A stretch of DNA of 64,000 bases from Lamellibrachia satsuma (lineage: Eukaryota; Annelida; Polychaeta; Sabellida; Siboglinidae). The DNA lies in the NCBI GenBank assembly GCA_033239005.1, contig BSQZ01000005.1, positions 2,012,501 to 2,076,500 on the forward strand, given 5' to 3'. Made by a program: the position numbers and the translations under genes. The notes beneath the pieces were generated by a model. It was given only the letters and a program-made list of their open reading frames with translations. It did not search any database and was not told the DNA's origin. Shown one piece after another: positions 33,031 to 46,300 of this stretch. Position 1 is the first letter of the stretch, and the number at the start of each line of letters is the position of its first letter.

Positions 33031-36000
33031 TCACACATGCACATGTGTGTGCACTGACTATATTGTACATAGAACTATTGTGTCGTTTCCAATTACAAAC
33101 CAGGTATGCATGTGCATGCATTGCACATAAGACGGTGCCATCATTGAGACGGGCACACCCCTTCACTGGTACATCCGCAAGTGTGGAAACAACTCATGCA
33201 TAGATGGTTGCAAGATGGCCAACAATACTACGAAACCCTGCGTGTCGCATTTGCTGTGCGTTGCTGTGGGTCACAGCTGCTACCACTGACTGTACCCGTG
33301 AAGGACTATTTAAATGTTTTTATAGCACGATGATGTAGCTGCGATTGTCTGAAACGCAACAATGAGCTACTTGTCAACGGCGTTTCTCTGTGCACCATGG
33401 GTGATAACTAACGTGGCTCTCTGTAATTGTACATGTGCCTCACTGCTTCTGTAACGTCCGTTTGATAGTTACTGTTCGATACTTACGTTGATGAGGAATA
33501 CTACAGCACCATTCACTGTGTTGGCCTCGCAGACAATGGATTACTTTTCTGCAGCTGCAAAGTAAGCATTCTCTAGGCAGTTGTTAAGTTGTTACCTGTG
33601 TTATTGAAGATAAATGTCTCTGGTCGCAACTTGATTATTGTAAGGTATGCAGGATGTTACAGAAATGGTTTATTTTATACATGTGTACTATGCACAGAGA
33701 AGTACTGGTATTAATGATTTTCACGTTTTGTGGATTTATTTGAACCGAGTGTCCACATTTGCGTTTGTGTATAAACTGCCGTGGCAGCGTGTGGTTCTTG
33801 TAAGGATTTTGTGTGCACTCCACAGAGAGGCGGCTCGTATGAATTTTAAAGTATGCTTTCAGTTGTTCATGCTAAGCCACCATCTATGATGGTGCTAATG
33901 GCAAACTTAGGTTAAGTAATCTTGCAGTTGTGATCATATACATCTTCATTGTTGATGGCAGAACAATTGGCAGGTAATGTAATAAAGGTAAGTATATGTT
34001 TGTTGTGACTGGCTGAAATACTTCCATATGTTTTCTATGCCACGTAGATGGTCACACCATTTGGTAGATATGGTAACTCACAAGACTTTGTAGATGTAGC
34101 ACCGCCTGCAGTCGCAGACACCGTGGCTTACCAGACAGTGTTTTGCTGTCCCTAACTTGACCTGATTGTCCATATTAGATACCTGTTTGCAGTGGACTCA
34201 TGGACTGTCCTAATGTTGTACGCTACAGACTCATTTAACCATATAGAAAAACCTAACATAACACAGTCCTTGATTATGCTTATGTACATGTACACCCTCT
34301 CTATAGTGTACACTTGATGGGCATTTGCTATGGAACATATTCCCAGTTGTAACATTGTCTGATTTGCCTAGATTACCCTGTATATTGAAGACATTACATT
34401 ATGTAAGAAATTACACTACAGTTTACATAATAGCCTTAGGTGCTGCATATGAGTACAGCTGGACTCTGGCAATAGGGTATGGTCAGCTTTTGACAACCCA
34501 CAGCTAAGAACTAGGAGATATTCAGTGTACATAAGAAAATAATTGTGATCAAAAGTGATTGTATCGTACTGGGATATTGACGTGAAGCAACTAATACAGA
34601 AGTCTTCGTAAAAGTTCAGCTAGTTAGGCATGTTGACTTTGTCTTTGTTTGTTGCCTTACTTTGTTTTGACACACATGAAGGAAGTGGAACTTCAAAAGG
34701 TGTTCGTCAATGTTATGAATGGAACAAACAAAGGCCATTTGCATGAAGAGAATGCAGAGTTTCCAACCTACCTTTCTGGATAAATCACAGTTCCTAAAGT
34801 TGCAGCTTTTTAGAAATACCAAATGTCTTCTTACTCTTCTGTCGTGCATAAAACTAAAGGTTCTCGACATAACCACTAAAATACATGTCCTTGCAAAACG
34901 TAAGTGAAGTGCAACCAATGGTTTTCACAGAGCAGCCGTGGAATGTGAAAAAGCAGAACCAAGAAAAAAACTTGTGATGATTTGCTAGGAATGCAGTGAT
35001 TTTACAAAAAATGTCAGGAAATTTATACATTCAAGTGTATGAGGTAATACAGGATAGTTCTAAAATATTTAAGGAGATAAAAAACGGGCTGTGTTTAAAA
35101 GCACTTTTCACTATGATTGAGCTCATGCTTCTATTATTATTCGAAAATGGATTTCCTCATATAAGAAAACACATCATGGTCTATCAGCATAGTTTCGACT
35201 GCAGTTTCAACATCACATTAAGTTGTATTTTGTTAAATGAGTTTTCACCGTCCATCATTATATTATGAGCAAAACTGGATTGTAATGGAAATCCTACTAC
35301 ACTAAGATTCTTAAGCAGGATGATGTCCCCGGTGGAAGGAAGCCTTCCAGTATCTGCTTATACAACAAGGATCAGTCTTAAGCATAAAGACATTTTTTTA
35401 TTGAATAAAAAGATTTAATCCACCACTACTAGATAAGCAATTACCACTTGCATTATGTGTTGTTCTTTCATAATTATTATACTGGTTAATTCCAGTGTTT
35501 TGTAATATTCTTTATACATGTTACATATTATCCTTAAACACATAATATACAACCTGTATAAAGGATATTTTGAAGCACGTTTGAATGAGCCTGCATAAGG
35601 GTTATTATGGAATGATGCAAAATTGTAGAATGAGGAGAGTAGTTGCAGATGAAAGAAAAACTCGTACCAATATAATACCTGTGTATAGTAATTGTGAGAC
35701 AATTAGCCTAGAAGAGACTGACTTGTAAAACACTTATGGCAGAGAGTATCTGAGCAGAAAGACGCGTGGTGGACACACCATATTGGAGAATCCTACCAAG
35801 GAAAGCTGCACCGTGTCTTGTCAGTACCATGCAGGGATGGAGAGGAAGAAAGTATAGCCCCAAGGATAGAGTGTATTCCTAAACACGAATATGCTGGATA
35901 CTCTTGATGATGCTGGTACAGATATTGATTTTAATATTTACACTCTATGTAGGCCTCAACAGCAGACTAAAGTGAAGATTATGAGAACACTGGCGAGACA

Positions 36001-37383
36001 AATGGACATCTCCAGAAATACATAAAATAGCAAGAAGGATGAGACATCAAAATAGATCCACACTGAACATACATGTATTGTCGGAAGAAAAACAGTAAAC
36101 CACTTTTATTTTCCTTTGTTAATCATGTAGGCAGTGACAGGCACCAGGGCACGATGGAACTAAAGCTCTTGGCACTGTAGGGAATCCTGTCTTCTGAAGT
36201 GAAATATTGTGTAATTTGTGAGCTGCATAGAAAGCCAGATAACAACTGATGCTTGCACAGGATGTTTAGAACAGACTTGACGAAGACAATTGATAATGGT
36301 GGATATTAAAGTTACACTGGTCACAAAGTTGACTAAACATTTGAAATGTAGCATATCTAATACCTTGATAGCCTTTATTTTATTGTATGCATTTTGAATT
36401 TGCAAAGAAATCATTACCGGTACACTGCAGTAATCATGATGAGAAAATTTTTATCATTAAGTTGTTAATAAATAGGCGAACAATATGAGGTTTATTTACA
36501 TGGACGAGGACAATTGACAATGGTGGATATATGTATCTGAACAGTGTTGTTATTTATGCTGCTGAAAGCAAATTAGTTTGACAGCAATAACAGAAAAGAT
36601 ACATGTTGGAACATGTTATGGTAGTGTTGTGGCTTGCTGGAGCAGACCACAGAAATCTATGATGTGCAATGTGAAAATGATACAACTGTTCTACAATGAT
36701 ACTGCCAAATATGACATTTCAGTTCAAACAAGAAAATATGGACCAACTGGTGTCATTGATCTATTTAATGTACATTTAGTGTATGACTTAATATTACGGT
36801 GTATTCACATATTAAAGCATTGGTATCATTTATATTTTTGTTATGCTGAATCAAAATGAGATACAACCTATGTCTATGAAAAGTTTTCATAATTAAAACT
36901 CAAATGTTTCTGTTGACAATGTACGCTTGAAAGTAAACGTGAAATAAATCAAAAAATAACGTTGTCACTGGCGTTCGTGTTTGATCCCTTAAAACATTGG
37001 ATATCACCGGACAAGGTAGTTCTCTTTGGAAGAAGCTCTGCAAATGGTTCACGGTTTGTCAAAACAGTTTGTAGAAAGTCCTGCAGTTATACAGAAATGT
37101 TGTCTTCCGACTACAGTCCAGACGTATAGTACATGTTTACATAGGCTTTGCCTAATGTTTACAATGTGTGAATTGGTATATATTTTCCAGAAAGTCTAAT
37201 ATCATTATAACTGAAACGAATAATTTTAAATGTAACTAAAACTTCAAATATATATGTTTTATTATTCATATGCAAGCATTCACCATTTGGAAATATAAAG
37301 TTGGCTTTCGTATAAAATATGCATGCTCATACGCAACCTGAGCTGCCGAACGCGTCCGTGTTCAGTGTCAGAACGCGTCCAAC
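33031..37383. other. ARF6 3' UTR and intergenic region
   Basis: No coding exon is supported. AATAAA at 33981-33986 is a candidate ARF6 polyadenylation signal. Repeat content looks low compared with the rest of the window. The GC-richer sequence from about 37320 is the likely TRMT12 promoter. Confidence 0.6.
37348..37380 (+). promoter_or_regulatory. Duplicated GAACGCGTCC motif just upstream of the TRMT12 ATG
   Basis: Two exact copies of GAACGCGTCC at 37348-37357 and 37371-37380, 23 bp apart and ending 3 bp before the start codon. Each contains ACGCGT. A regulatory role is inference only. Confidence 0.4.
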
Positions 37384-40300
37384 ATGGATACGCCCAAACA
37401 ACGAGATGTCGACGGGTTTGTAGTGGTAGTTGCACAATATTTAGTGCACAAACTTAGGTTATTTGGACGTATATCAATATAAAAATACCACTGAACTCGA
37501 TATGTTTATAATAGAAATTTAAAATGTCATATCGGCGAGAAATTAGAGATGTTCAATCTGATTATTGTATTATCGCTCGAATTTTCTGAACCTTTGTTTT
37601 TCGAATAATTAGTGTTTATTAAGTAATTGGTCGTTGTCTAGTCAGCATCAGTATATGTATCGGTTTACACTGTCTGTTTAACCTGTCCCCCTCGCTAATG
37701 ACATACACTCACTGTGATGGAACGGGCGTGGCAGACTTATTTCTCTCGTTGTTAATGAATAATGTGTTATCAAGTGCCTGGATAAAACGATAATGGAACC
37801 AGTTGGGGGACCAATAGTATAAAACATGTATACTGATTAAACTGTGAATAACTACTCGTTAAGCGCGAATTATGCCTGGCAACTATGTAAGATAGGATTG
37901 AAGACTTGTCAAATAGTCCCCAACGGTAGGTGGTGGTGGTGGCGCTGGTGGTAGGTAGGTAGGTAGGTGCTGACAGTTGAAACCTTTATAAACTAAGGTT
38001 GTAACATGTTGAAACCTTTGTAAACAAAGGTTGTAACATGTTGAAACCTTTGTAAACAAAGGTTGTAACATGTTGAAACCTTTGTAAACAAAGATTGTAA
38101 CAACGGGAGGGTTATTGATGAAGTTGCCTTGATGAGACGATAGCAATTTCTACAAAAGTAAAAAGAGACACACCAGAATCTTAATGATTTTTGTTTCATG
38201 GACACATTTGTATTTGAATCATCTCCCCACATACATTAGGGAGAGGGGTGTGGCAAGAAGTGAGAGGTTGACTCTAAGAATTGGTAGGACGTGGGAGGTT
38301 GGGATAAAAAATTGGTCAGAGGTGGAATTGGTGGGAGGTGGACTCTATGGTGGGAGTTGAGAGGTTGAGACCCCTTCCACATCTCCCATTAGGGATAAGT
38401 CGAACAAATCAGCATTAAGTTACATATTAAAATGGGAACCATTAACACCTCCAGGGCAAATATACAAAACACCAAGAGACTCTTTATTTGTGTAAGTTAC
38501 GTAAGCCTTCTACTAAAACTTTATAGCAACTCAGCCAATACATCTACACAATGGGTACAACACATCGCTGACAAGTCGGAATGCTTAATTAATAAGTTAA
38601 CACAATTAATATACACTTGTAGACCCATCGCAACCAGTGTAGCTAATTACGAATATGTTTCCGATGTCCCAATTTGCTTGGAAAGATGAATTCCATGTTG
38701 GAATAAAGCAACACTCATCTTCGTTCTTTAACTACTGCTCAAATAACCCTCCCTTTGCCTTGGGTGGCTCAACTACCCTGTTTTGACAATTAAGCGTTTT
38801 AAATTAACTTCTCATTAATACATGAAGTGACGTAAAATAGTTTTCTTCCCTGTGCATAGTGAAACCATTTGTAAGCCCACAGACAATAAAGTCTGGTCAG
38901 TTGTGTTGATAATTTACAGACATTAATCACAATTACTGAAAGTTATGAAAAATATATAAAAAACATTCTTTTAACTCACATTTTTTTACCGTTGTGACTA
39001 TCATACGTCAGTCGTGTTCTAATAATGTTCAGTCACTGGGTGATGCCAAGTAACTGTCGCTGCTATAGTTTCCTGGGAAACCTGTGTGGCTCAACTAACA
39101 CTGCCTTCCCCTACATTACATATATGTAATAAAGCAAGTTTCTGTTTTTCCAGGATTGCATTGGAACATATGACATACCTGGATGGTAACAAAAAGATAC
39201 AGAGACACACAAATGGGTCTGTTGCAATACCGATAACCAATGGTGCTGCAACGACCCTCTCAAATAACATTTCTGTGGGTGCTGACATTTGTCATATGGC
39301 CCTGCCACAAAGTAAGAAAGTTACACAGATTACGCCCAGGGCGAAACTACTTAGATCACTGAAGACGCTGCTGGAAGAGAGACAAATAATGTGGACTACA
39401 GAAATTGAGAAGGATGTAGCAGTGGCGTGGGAGAAAAGGGGAGATTTGGTTCTGTTGCCTCACAATAGTTTCCAGTTGTCAGTCTGGAAACGTGTTGGTA
39501 AGGAAGTTTAATTTTGGTTGAAACATTGTTGTTTGTTAGGCTTTGGAAACTAGGAGGAAAAGTTCAAATTGAAATAATGATAACATATTCAGCATTTATT
39601 ATATTTAACCGCTATTTCAATATTGGTTAAACATTTATTGTCACCTTTACATGAAGGCAGGTGTGGGTTTCTGCTACTGAAGTATTTTGTGGGTAGAAAT
39701 AAGGTAAGTTCTTATATAGCTTCACACTTTACCTCCTGGAAGACCTGATCATCACCAACTCAGTTTCTCTGAGAAGCTTTAAGCTGTTCTGCAGTTATTG
39801 CACAAAACTTTTTTCACATATATGCAGCCAGGTACTCATTTATACAGCTGAGTGAACTGAGGCATCGTGGAGTGATGAAAATTGTCCAAGTTTTGAAATC
39901 GCAGCAAGATGATTTGAACCCCGGTCCCCGAGAGTTCTAACCACAATGCTACTGCTCCATACAAAGGGAAATGGTAGAAACCTCTTTCTACCAAATTAAT
40001 GATAGTTATAAATTGTCAAATTGAATACAACTACGTTACAAAATAACAAACATAGCCATATGTTACATTTTTACGAAGTACATTACATGTTTTCATACTT
40101 AGAACTCTGTTAATGTTTTCATGGCCTTTAAAAGTTTGTAAACTACTTTTTTTGATAAAAAATGTAGATTTTGTGGGTGTGAAATTGCAGACATATTATT
40201 AATTTTCTCACAAACATTATATTTCAGTTAAGGCTTACGGGGGGTATGTTATGTACAGTATGACACACCTACTGTATGACACACCTACTACATGGTAATG

Positions 40301-43300
40301 TTATCGCGATGTTGTGGTGCACACATTTTGATCTGCTAAAACATTTGTTTTACCAAACAATGGCTATAGGTGAGGAAGTGTGGCATGCTGTGGCCGAAGC
40401 CCTGTCTGTCACTAGAGTTGGCAGACAGGGGACAGTTTGTGACAACGGCTATCGCAGCGCCCAGGTCAGTATCCTGCTTGGTGTCAACGGATGTGTGAGA
40501 CACATTGAAAATGGCATTGTGTAAGTATTTGTGTCTTGATCATTTTGTAATTGGCAGAACCAGTTTCTTGAGTATACTTTCCAGAATTCATAGCAGGTTA
40601 GGACATTAATACAAGTTTAAATACTTACATGTCACCTTGTTTTGTATATTTTAGAGATGTGGTTTTTTTATGTGTAAAATTAGTGCATGTGATTCGTTAT
40701 TTGCATTTCCATGCATGTTTGACACGTACATTCAACTACATGTGCACGTGTCTGAGATTTTGTATAAAAGTCAGTGACATAATTATTATTTTATTGATAA
40801 CACAAGAAATTAAATATAATTTTATTACTTACTTATCATCTTCATACACTGATTGCTGCATAAGGCCACTAATCCATCCACAATTCATCCTTTCCATTGT
40901 GTAGAAAGCAATAAGTATACCCCATTTAGAATGTTGCACACTAGTATCAGGATCGTAGAAGAAAAAAACATAGATCAACTGGAATTAATATGAAAAAGAA
41001 CAACTACTGGTAAACAGATCCAATAATTGAGAGACTTAAGAAACAAAAAAGAATTGAGAAACGAAGAAATATTTGTTGATAACACTAGATACCAGGAAAT
41101 TAAGAGGAGATGGAATCAAAGTTTCAGAATTGAAATGCTATTGAAGACATTAACGGAAGTATTTTCTTCAAGCCTAAAGAGTGATAGAACTAGCAACCCA
41201 ATTGGTACTTTATGAGACACTCAGTGTATATTGGATACAAGAAGTTACTCACAGAGGACAATGGTTGAATGGAACAAATTATACGCCAACTCGGAAAATA
41301 CTGGCTGAGTGAATATGTTATGCTATTATGTTTAAAACAAACAATTATTAGACACCACTGAACAGTTTTCTGGAGTTTGTTGCATCAGACGGTAATTTTG
41401 TAAACAGAACTTCAATTTGTTTAAATTTGTCATAAAGATATTCACCTGTAAAAGATGTTTTGTCTTGCCGTCAGCTACTGCTATGACATCACAAAGTGCA
41501 TGTGCAGCAGTGGCAACATAACAGAGAAATTGCGCCTTGCTTCATTCAACTGCCAAGATGAGGTTGTGGTAGATATGTATGCAGGTAATATTTTAAGAGA
41601 TGTTTTTACATTAAGTATTGACTGTCATATCTTGTAGTTTATGGTCATAAAATGTTAAAGGTTTTTGAAAGATAAGATTACACTGTAGTGCTGGGGGCAG
41701 TACATGGAGTAGGGCTGTTGATGGACCACCTGCAAGGGTGGTCCCAAGCATAACATTTGACGGGTTTCCAACCATATAATGCTAGGCAAGACAGTAAAAC
41801 ACACATACCTGTACCTGTACATAAAAACATTTGTTATTTGTTAGCCTTCAACGATAACCTACAGGTCCGTCGCCAAATTGGCACATGGTTATTCCTGCAA
41901 CCTAGTTGGTGACGATGTCTGCCAAATTAAGACACGGTGGATGCTGTCAAGCAGTTTTATTTGAACTCAAACAAGGACGCTGTCTAGACTGGTGTGCATA
42001 CCAAGGCCTAGCTAGTAGCATCACATTCTCATAATATGCCATTATCCAAGATTTACTTGTTGTGGGCATACAGTGGATGTATTTGTAGCTGAAAAGTTTG
42101 ACAGTGTTCCTGCATACGGCCAAGTTTAACAGTATTCCTGCATACGGCCAAGTTTAACAGTGTTCCTGCATACAGCCAAGTTTAACAGTGTTCCTGCATA
42201 CCGCCAAGTTTAACAGTGTTCATGCATATGGCCAAGTTTGACAGTGTTCCTGCATACAGCCAAGTTTGACAGTGTTCCTGCATATGGCCAAGTTTAACAG
42301 TGTTCCTGCATATGGCCAAGTTTAACAGTGTTCCTGCATACGGCCAAGTTTAACAGTGTTCCTGCATACAGCCAAGTTTAACAGTGTTCATGCATACGGC
42401 CAAGTTTGACAGTGTTCCTGCATACAGCCAAGTTTGACAGTGTTCCTGCATACGGCCAAGTTTAACAGTGGTCCTGCATACGGCCAAGTTTAACAGTGTT
42501 CCTGCATACGGCCAAGTTTAACAGTGTTCCTGCATACGGCCAAGTTTGACAGTGTTCCTGCATACAACCAAGTTTGACAGTGTTCCTGCATATGGCCAAG
42601 TTTAACAGTATTCCTGCATACAGCCAAGTTTAACAGTATTCCTGCATACAGCCAAGTTTGCAGTGTTCCTGCATACGGCCAAGTTTAACAGTGTTCCTGC
42701 ATACGGCCAAGTTTGACAGTGTTCCTGCGTACGGCCAAGTTTAACAGTATTCCTGCATACGGCCAAGTTTAACAGCGTTCCTGCATATGGCCAAGTTTAA
42801 CAGTGTTCCTGCATACAGCCAAGTTTAACAGCGTTCCTGCATACGGCCAAGTTTAACAGTGTTCCTGCATACAGCCAAGTTTAACAGCGTTCCTGCATAC
42901 GGCCAAGTTTAACAGTGTTCCTGCATATGGCCAAAACTCTGTTAAATGCACCCCTGGTCTATGTTGTAGGCATTGGTTACTTCACTCTGCCCTACCTCGT
43001 GCACGCCCGAGCCAAACTGGTGCATGCATGTGAGTGGAATAGTGCCGCTGTCGAGGCGCTCCACAGAAACCTCGCCATCAACGACGTGGCACTCAGGTGT
43101 ATAGTTCACCATGGTGACAACAGACAGGTGGGTACTCAGGTGTCACTGTTTATGCCAGTAGCTGCAGGTGGGTACTCAGGTGTCACTTTTCACCAGTAAT
43201 TACAGGTGGGTACTTGGATGTCACTGTTTGCACCTGTAACTACAGGTGGGTACTCAGGTGTCATTCTACAACGGCAGATACATGTGGGTACTCGGATGTC

Positions 43301-46300
43301 ACTTTACACCTGTGTGCCACTCTACACCGGTAGCTACAGGTGGGTGCTCAGGTGTCATTGTTTACGCCTGCAACTACAGGTGGGTACTCGGGTGTCACTG
43401 TTTGCATTTCCAGCTACATGTGGGTCAAAAAGTCATCATCCCCCAGGCATTACGCCTTAGAAAGCCATGAAGGCTTATATGGCCTGTGCTTAAACCTGGT
43501 TTCTGTAGTGCGAAGCAACTTAGAGTGCAGTTATACCGACTCTCCTGGACGGGACACTAGTCCATCGCAGGTACCTTCCAAACAGTGTTTGTACTCATTT
43601 GCAGCTGAGTAGACTGAGGCAAAGTAGGGTAAACGAAATTGCCTAAGCTTCGAAAACGAACCGTGCCCAGTGTGGGTCTTGAACTCGCAACCCTCGGATT
43701 TAGAGTCCAACACTTTAACCACTAGACCACGGCTGCCCCCCAGCTAGCTACATGTGGGTACTCGGGTATAACTTTTTGCACCTATAACTACAGGTGGATA
43801 CTCTGGTATCACTGTTTACACCTGTAGCTGCATGTGGGTACTCGGGTGACACTGTTTACACCTGTAGCTACAGGTGGGTACTAGAGTGTCACTGTTCAGA
43901 TCTGTAGCTACAGGTGAATACTTGGGTGCCACTCTGTAGCTACAGATGGGTACTCGGGTGTCACTGTTTACACCTTTAGCTAAAGGTGAGTACTTTGGTG
44001 TCTCTGTTTACACCTGTACCTACAGGTGGCTACTTTGGTGGCACTGTTTAGATCTGCTACATGTGAATACTTGGGTGCCACTCTACATCTATAGCTATGG
44101 GTGGCTACTTTGGTGACACTGTTTAGATATGCTACAGGTGTAGCTACAGGTGGATACTTGGATGCCACTGTTTACACCTGTAGCTATAGATGGATACCTG
44201 GATGCATTGTTTACACCTGTATGTACAGGTGGATATTTGGGTGCCACTGTTTACACATGTAGCTACAGGTGGATACTTGGGGGTCACTGTTTACACCTGT
44301 ACCTACAGTTGTATAATTTGGTGTCACTCTTTAAACGTGTAGCTACAGGTGGATACTTTGGTGCCACTGTTTACACCTGTATCTACAGGTGGATATGTGG
44401 GTGCCACTGTTTACACCTGTACATACAGGTGGATACTTGGGTGCCACTGTTTACACCTGTAGCTACAGGTGGATACTTGGGTGCCACTGTTTACACCTGA
44501 AGCTACAGGTGGATACTTGGATGTCACTCTACACCTGTAGCTACAAGTTGAGTCTTAGTAAAATAATACACGTATGAATGTATAAGAATAAAAAACATTT
44601 TAAAGTTGCCTTTATAATAATTTTAAAGTCAATGCAGAAAGAGCTTCAGGATGGGCCACTAAAAAATATGTCACTGCTTTTGAATCTAGTGACCTGACTT
44701 AAACATTAATGGTAATTGCATTTTTGTAAAGAAAGACCAAACATAGAATGCATAAATTTGTTTACATCTCTATGTTGCTAAGCAGGTATATCCTACTATA
44801 CTGGTAACAATGGTATATGCTGCTAGCCTGCTATACTGGTAACAATGGTATATGCTGCTATACTGGAAACAATGGTATATGCTGCTATACTAGTAACAAT
44901 GGTATATGCTACTATACTGGTAACAATGGTATATGCTGCTATACTGGTAACAATGGTATATGCTGCTATACTGGTAACAATGGTATATGCTACTATACTG
45001 GTAACAATGGTATATGCTGCTATACTGGTAACAATGGTATATGCTGCTAGCCTGCTATACTGGTAACAATGGTATATGCTGCTATACTGGTAACAATGGT
45101 ATATGCTGCTAGCCTGCTATACTGGTAACAATGGTATATGCTGCTATACTGGTAACAATGGTATATGCTACTATACTGGTAACAATGGTATATGCTGCTA
45201 TGCTGGTAACAATGGTATATGCTGCTAGCATGCTATACTGGTAACATAGTGGTATATGCTGCTAGCCTGCTACACTGGTAACAATGGTATATGCTGCTAT
45301 ACTGGTAACAATGGTATATGCTGCTATACTGGTAACAATGGTATATGCTGCTATACTGGTAACAATGGTATATGCTACTATACTGGTAACAATGGTATAT
45401 GCTGCTAGCCTGCTATACTGGTAACAATGGTATATGCTGCTATACTGGTAACAATGGTATATGCTGCTATACTGGTAACAATCGTATATGCTGCTATACT
45501 GGTAACAATGGTATATGCTGCTATGCTGGTAACAATGGTATATGCTGCTATGCTGGTAACAATGGTATATGCTGCTATGCTGGTAACAATGGTATATGCT
45601 GCTATACTGGTAACAATGGTATATGCTGCTATACTGGTAACAATGGTATATCCTGCTAGCCTGCTATACTGGTAACAATGGTATATCCTGCTATACTGGT
45701 AACAATGGTATATGCTGCTATACTGGTAACAATGGTATATGCTGCTATACTGGTAACAATCGTATATGCTGCTATACTGGTAACAATGGTATATGCTGCT
45801 ATACTGGTAACAATGGTATATCCTGCTAGCCTGCTATACTGGTAACAATGGTATATGCTGCTATACTGATAACAATGGTATATGCTGCTATACTGGTAAC
45901 AATGGTATATGCTGCTATACTGGTAACAATGGTATATGCTGCTATACTGGTAACAATGGTATATGCTGCTATACTGGTAACAATGGTATATGCTGCTATA
46001 CTGGTAACAATGGTATATGCTGCTATACTGGTAACAATGGTATATGCTGCTATACTGGTAACAATGGTATATGCTGCTATACTGGTAACAATGGTATATG
46101 CTGCTATACTGGTAACAATGGTATATGCTGCTATACTGGTAACAATGGTATATGCTGCTATACTGGTAACAATGGTATATGCTGCTATACTGGTAACAAT
46201 GGTATATCCTACTATACTGGTAACAATGGTATATCCTACTATACTGGTAACAATGGTATATGCTGCTAGCCTGCTATACTGGTAACAATGGTATATGCTG

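Noticed and set aside
42089..42934. CRISPR-like array of 28-bp repeats
   Set aside because: Units are directly adjacent with no unique spacers, and the setting is a spliced animal gene.
43670..43740. tRNA gene on the minus strand
   Set aside because: A and B boxes are present, but the acceptor and T arms are imperfect and the head continues into a SINE body shared with two other copies.
44817..46285. MVYAAILVT / GICCYTGNN repeat ORFs up to 145 codons
   Set aside because: 27-bp minisatellite in an intron; no start context and all frames are open.
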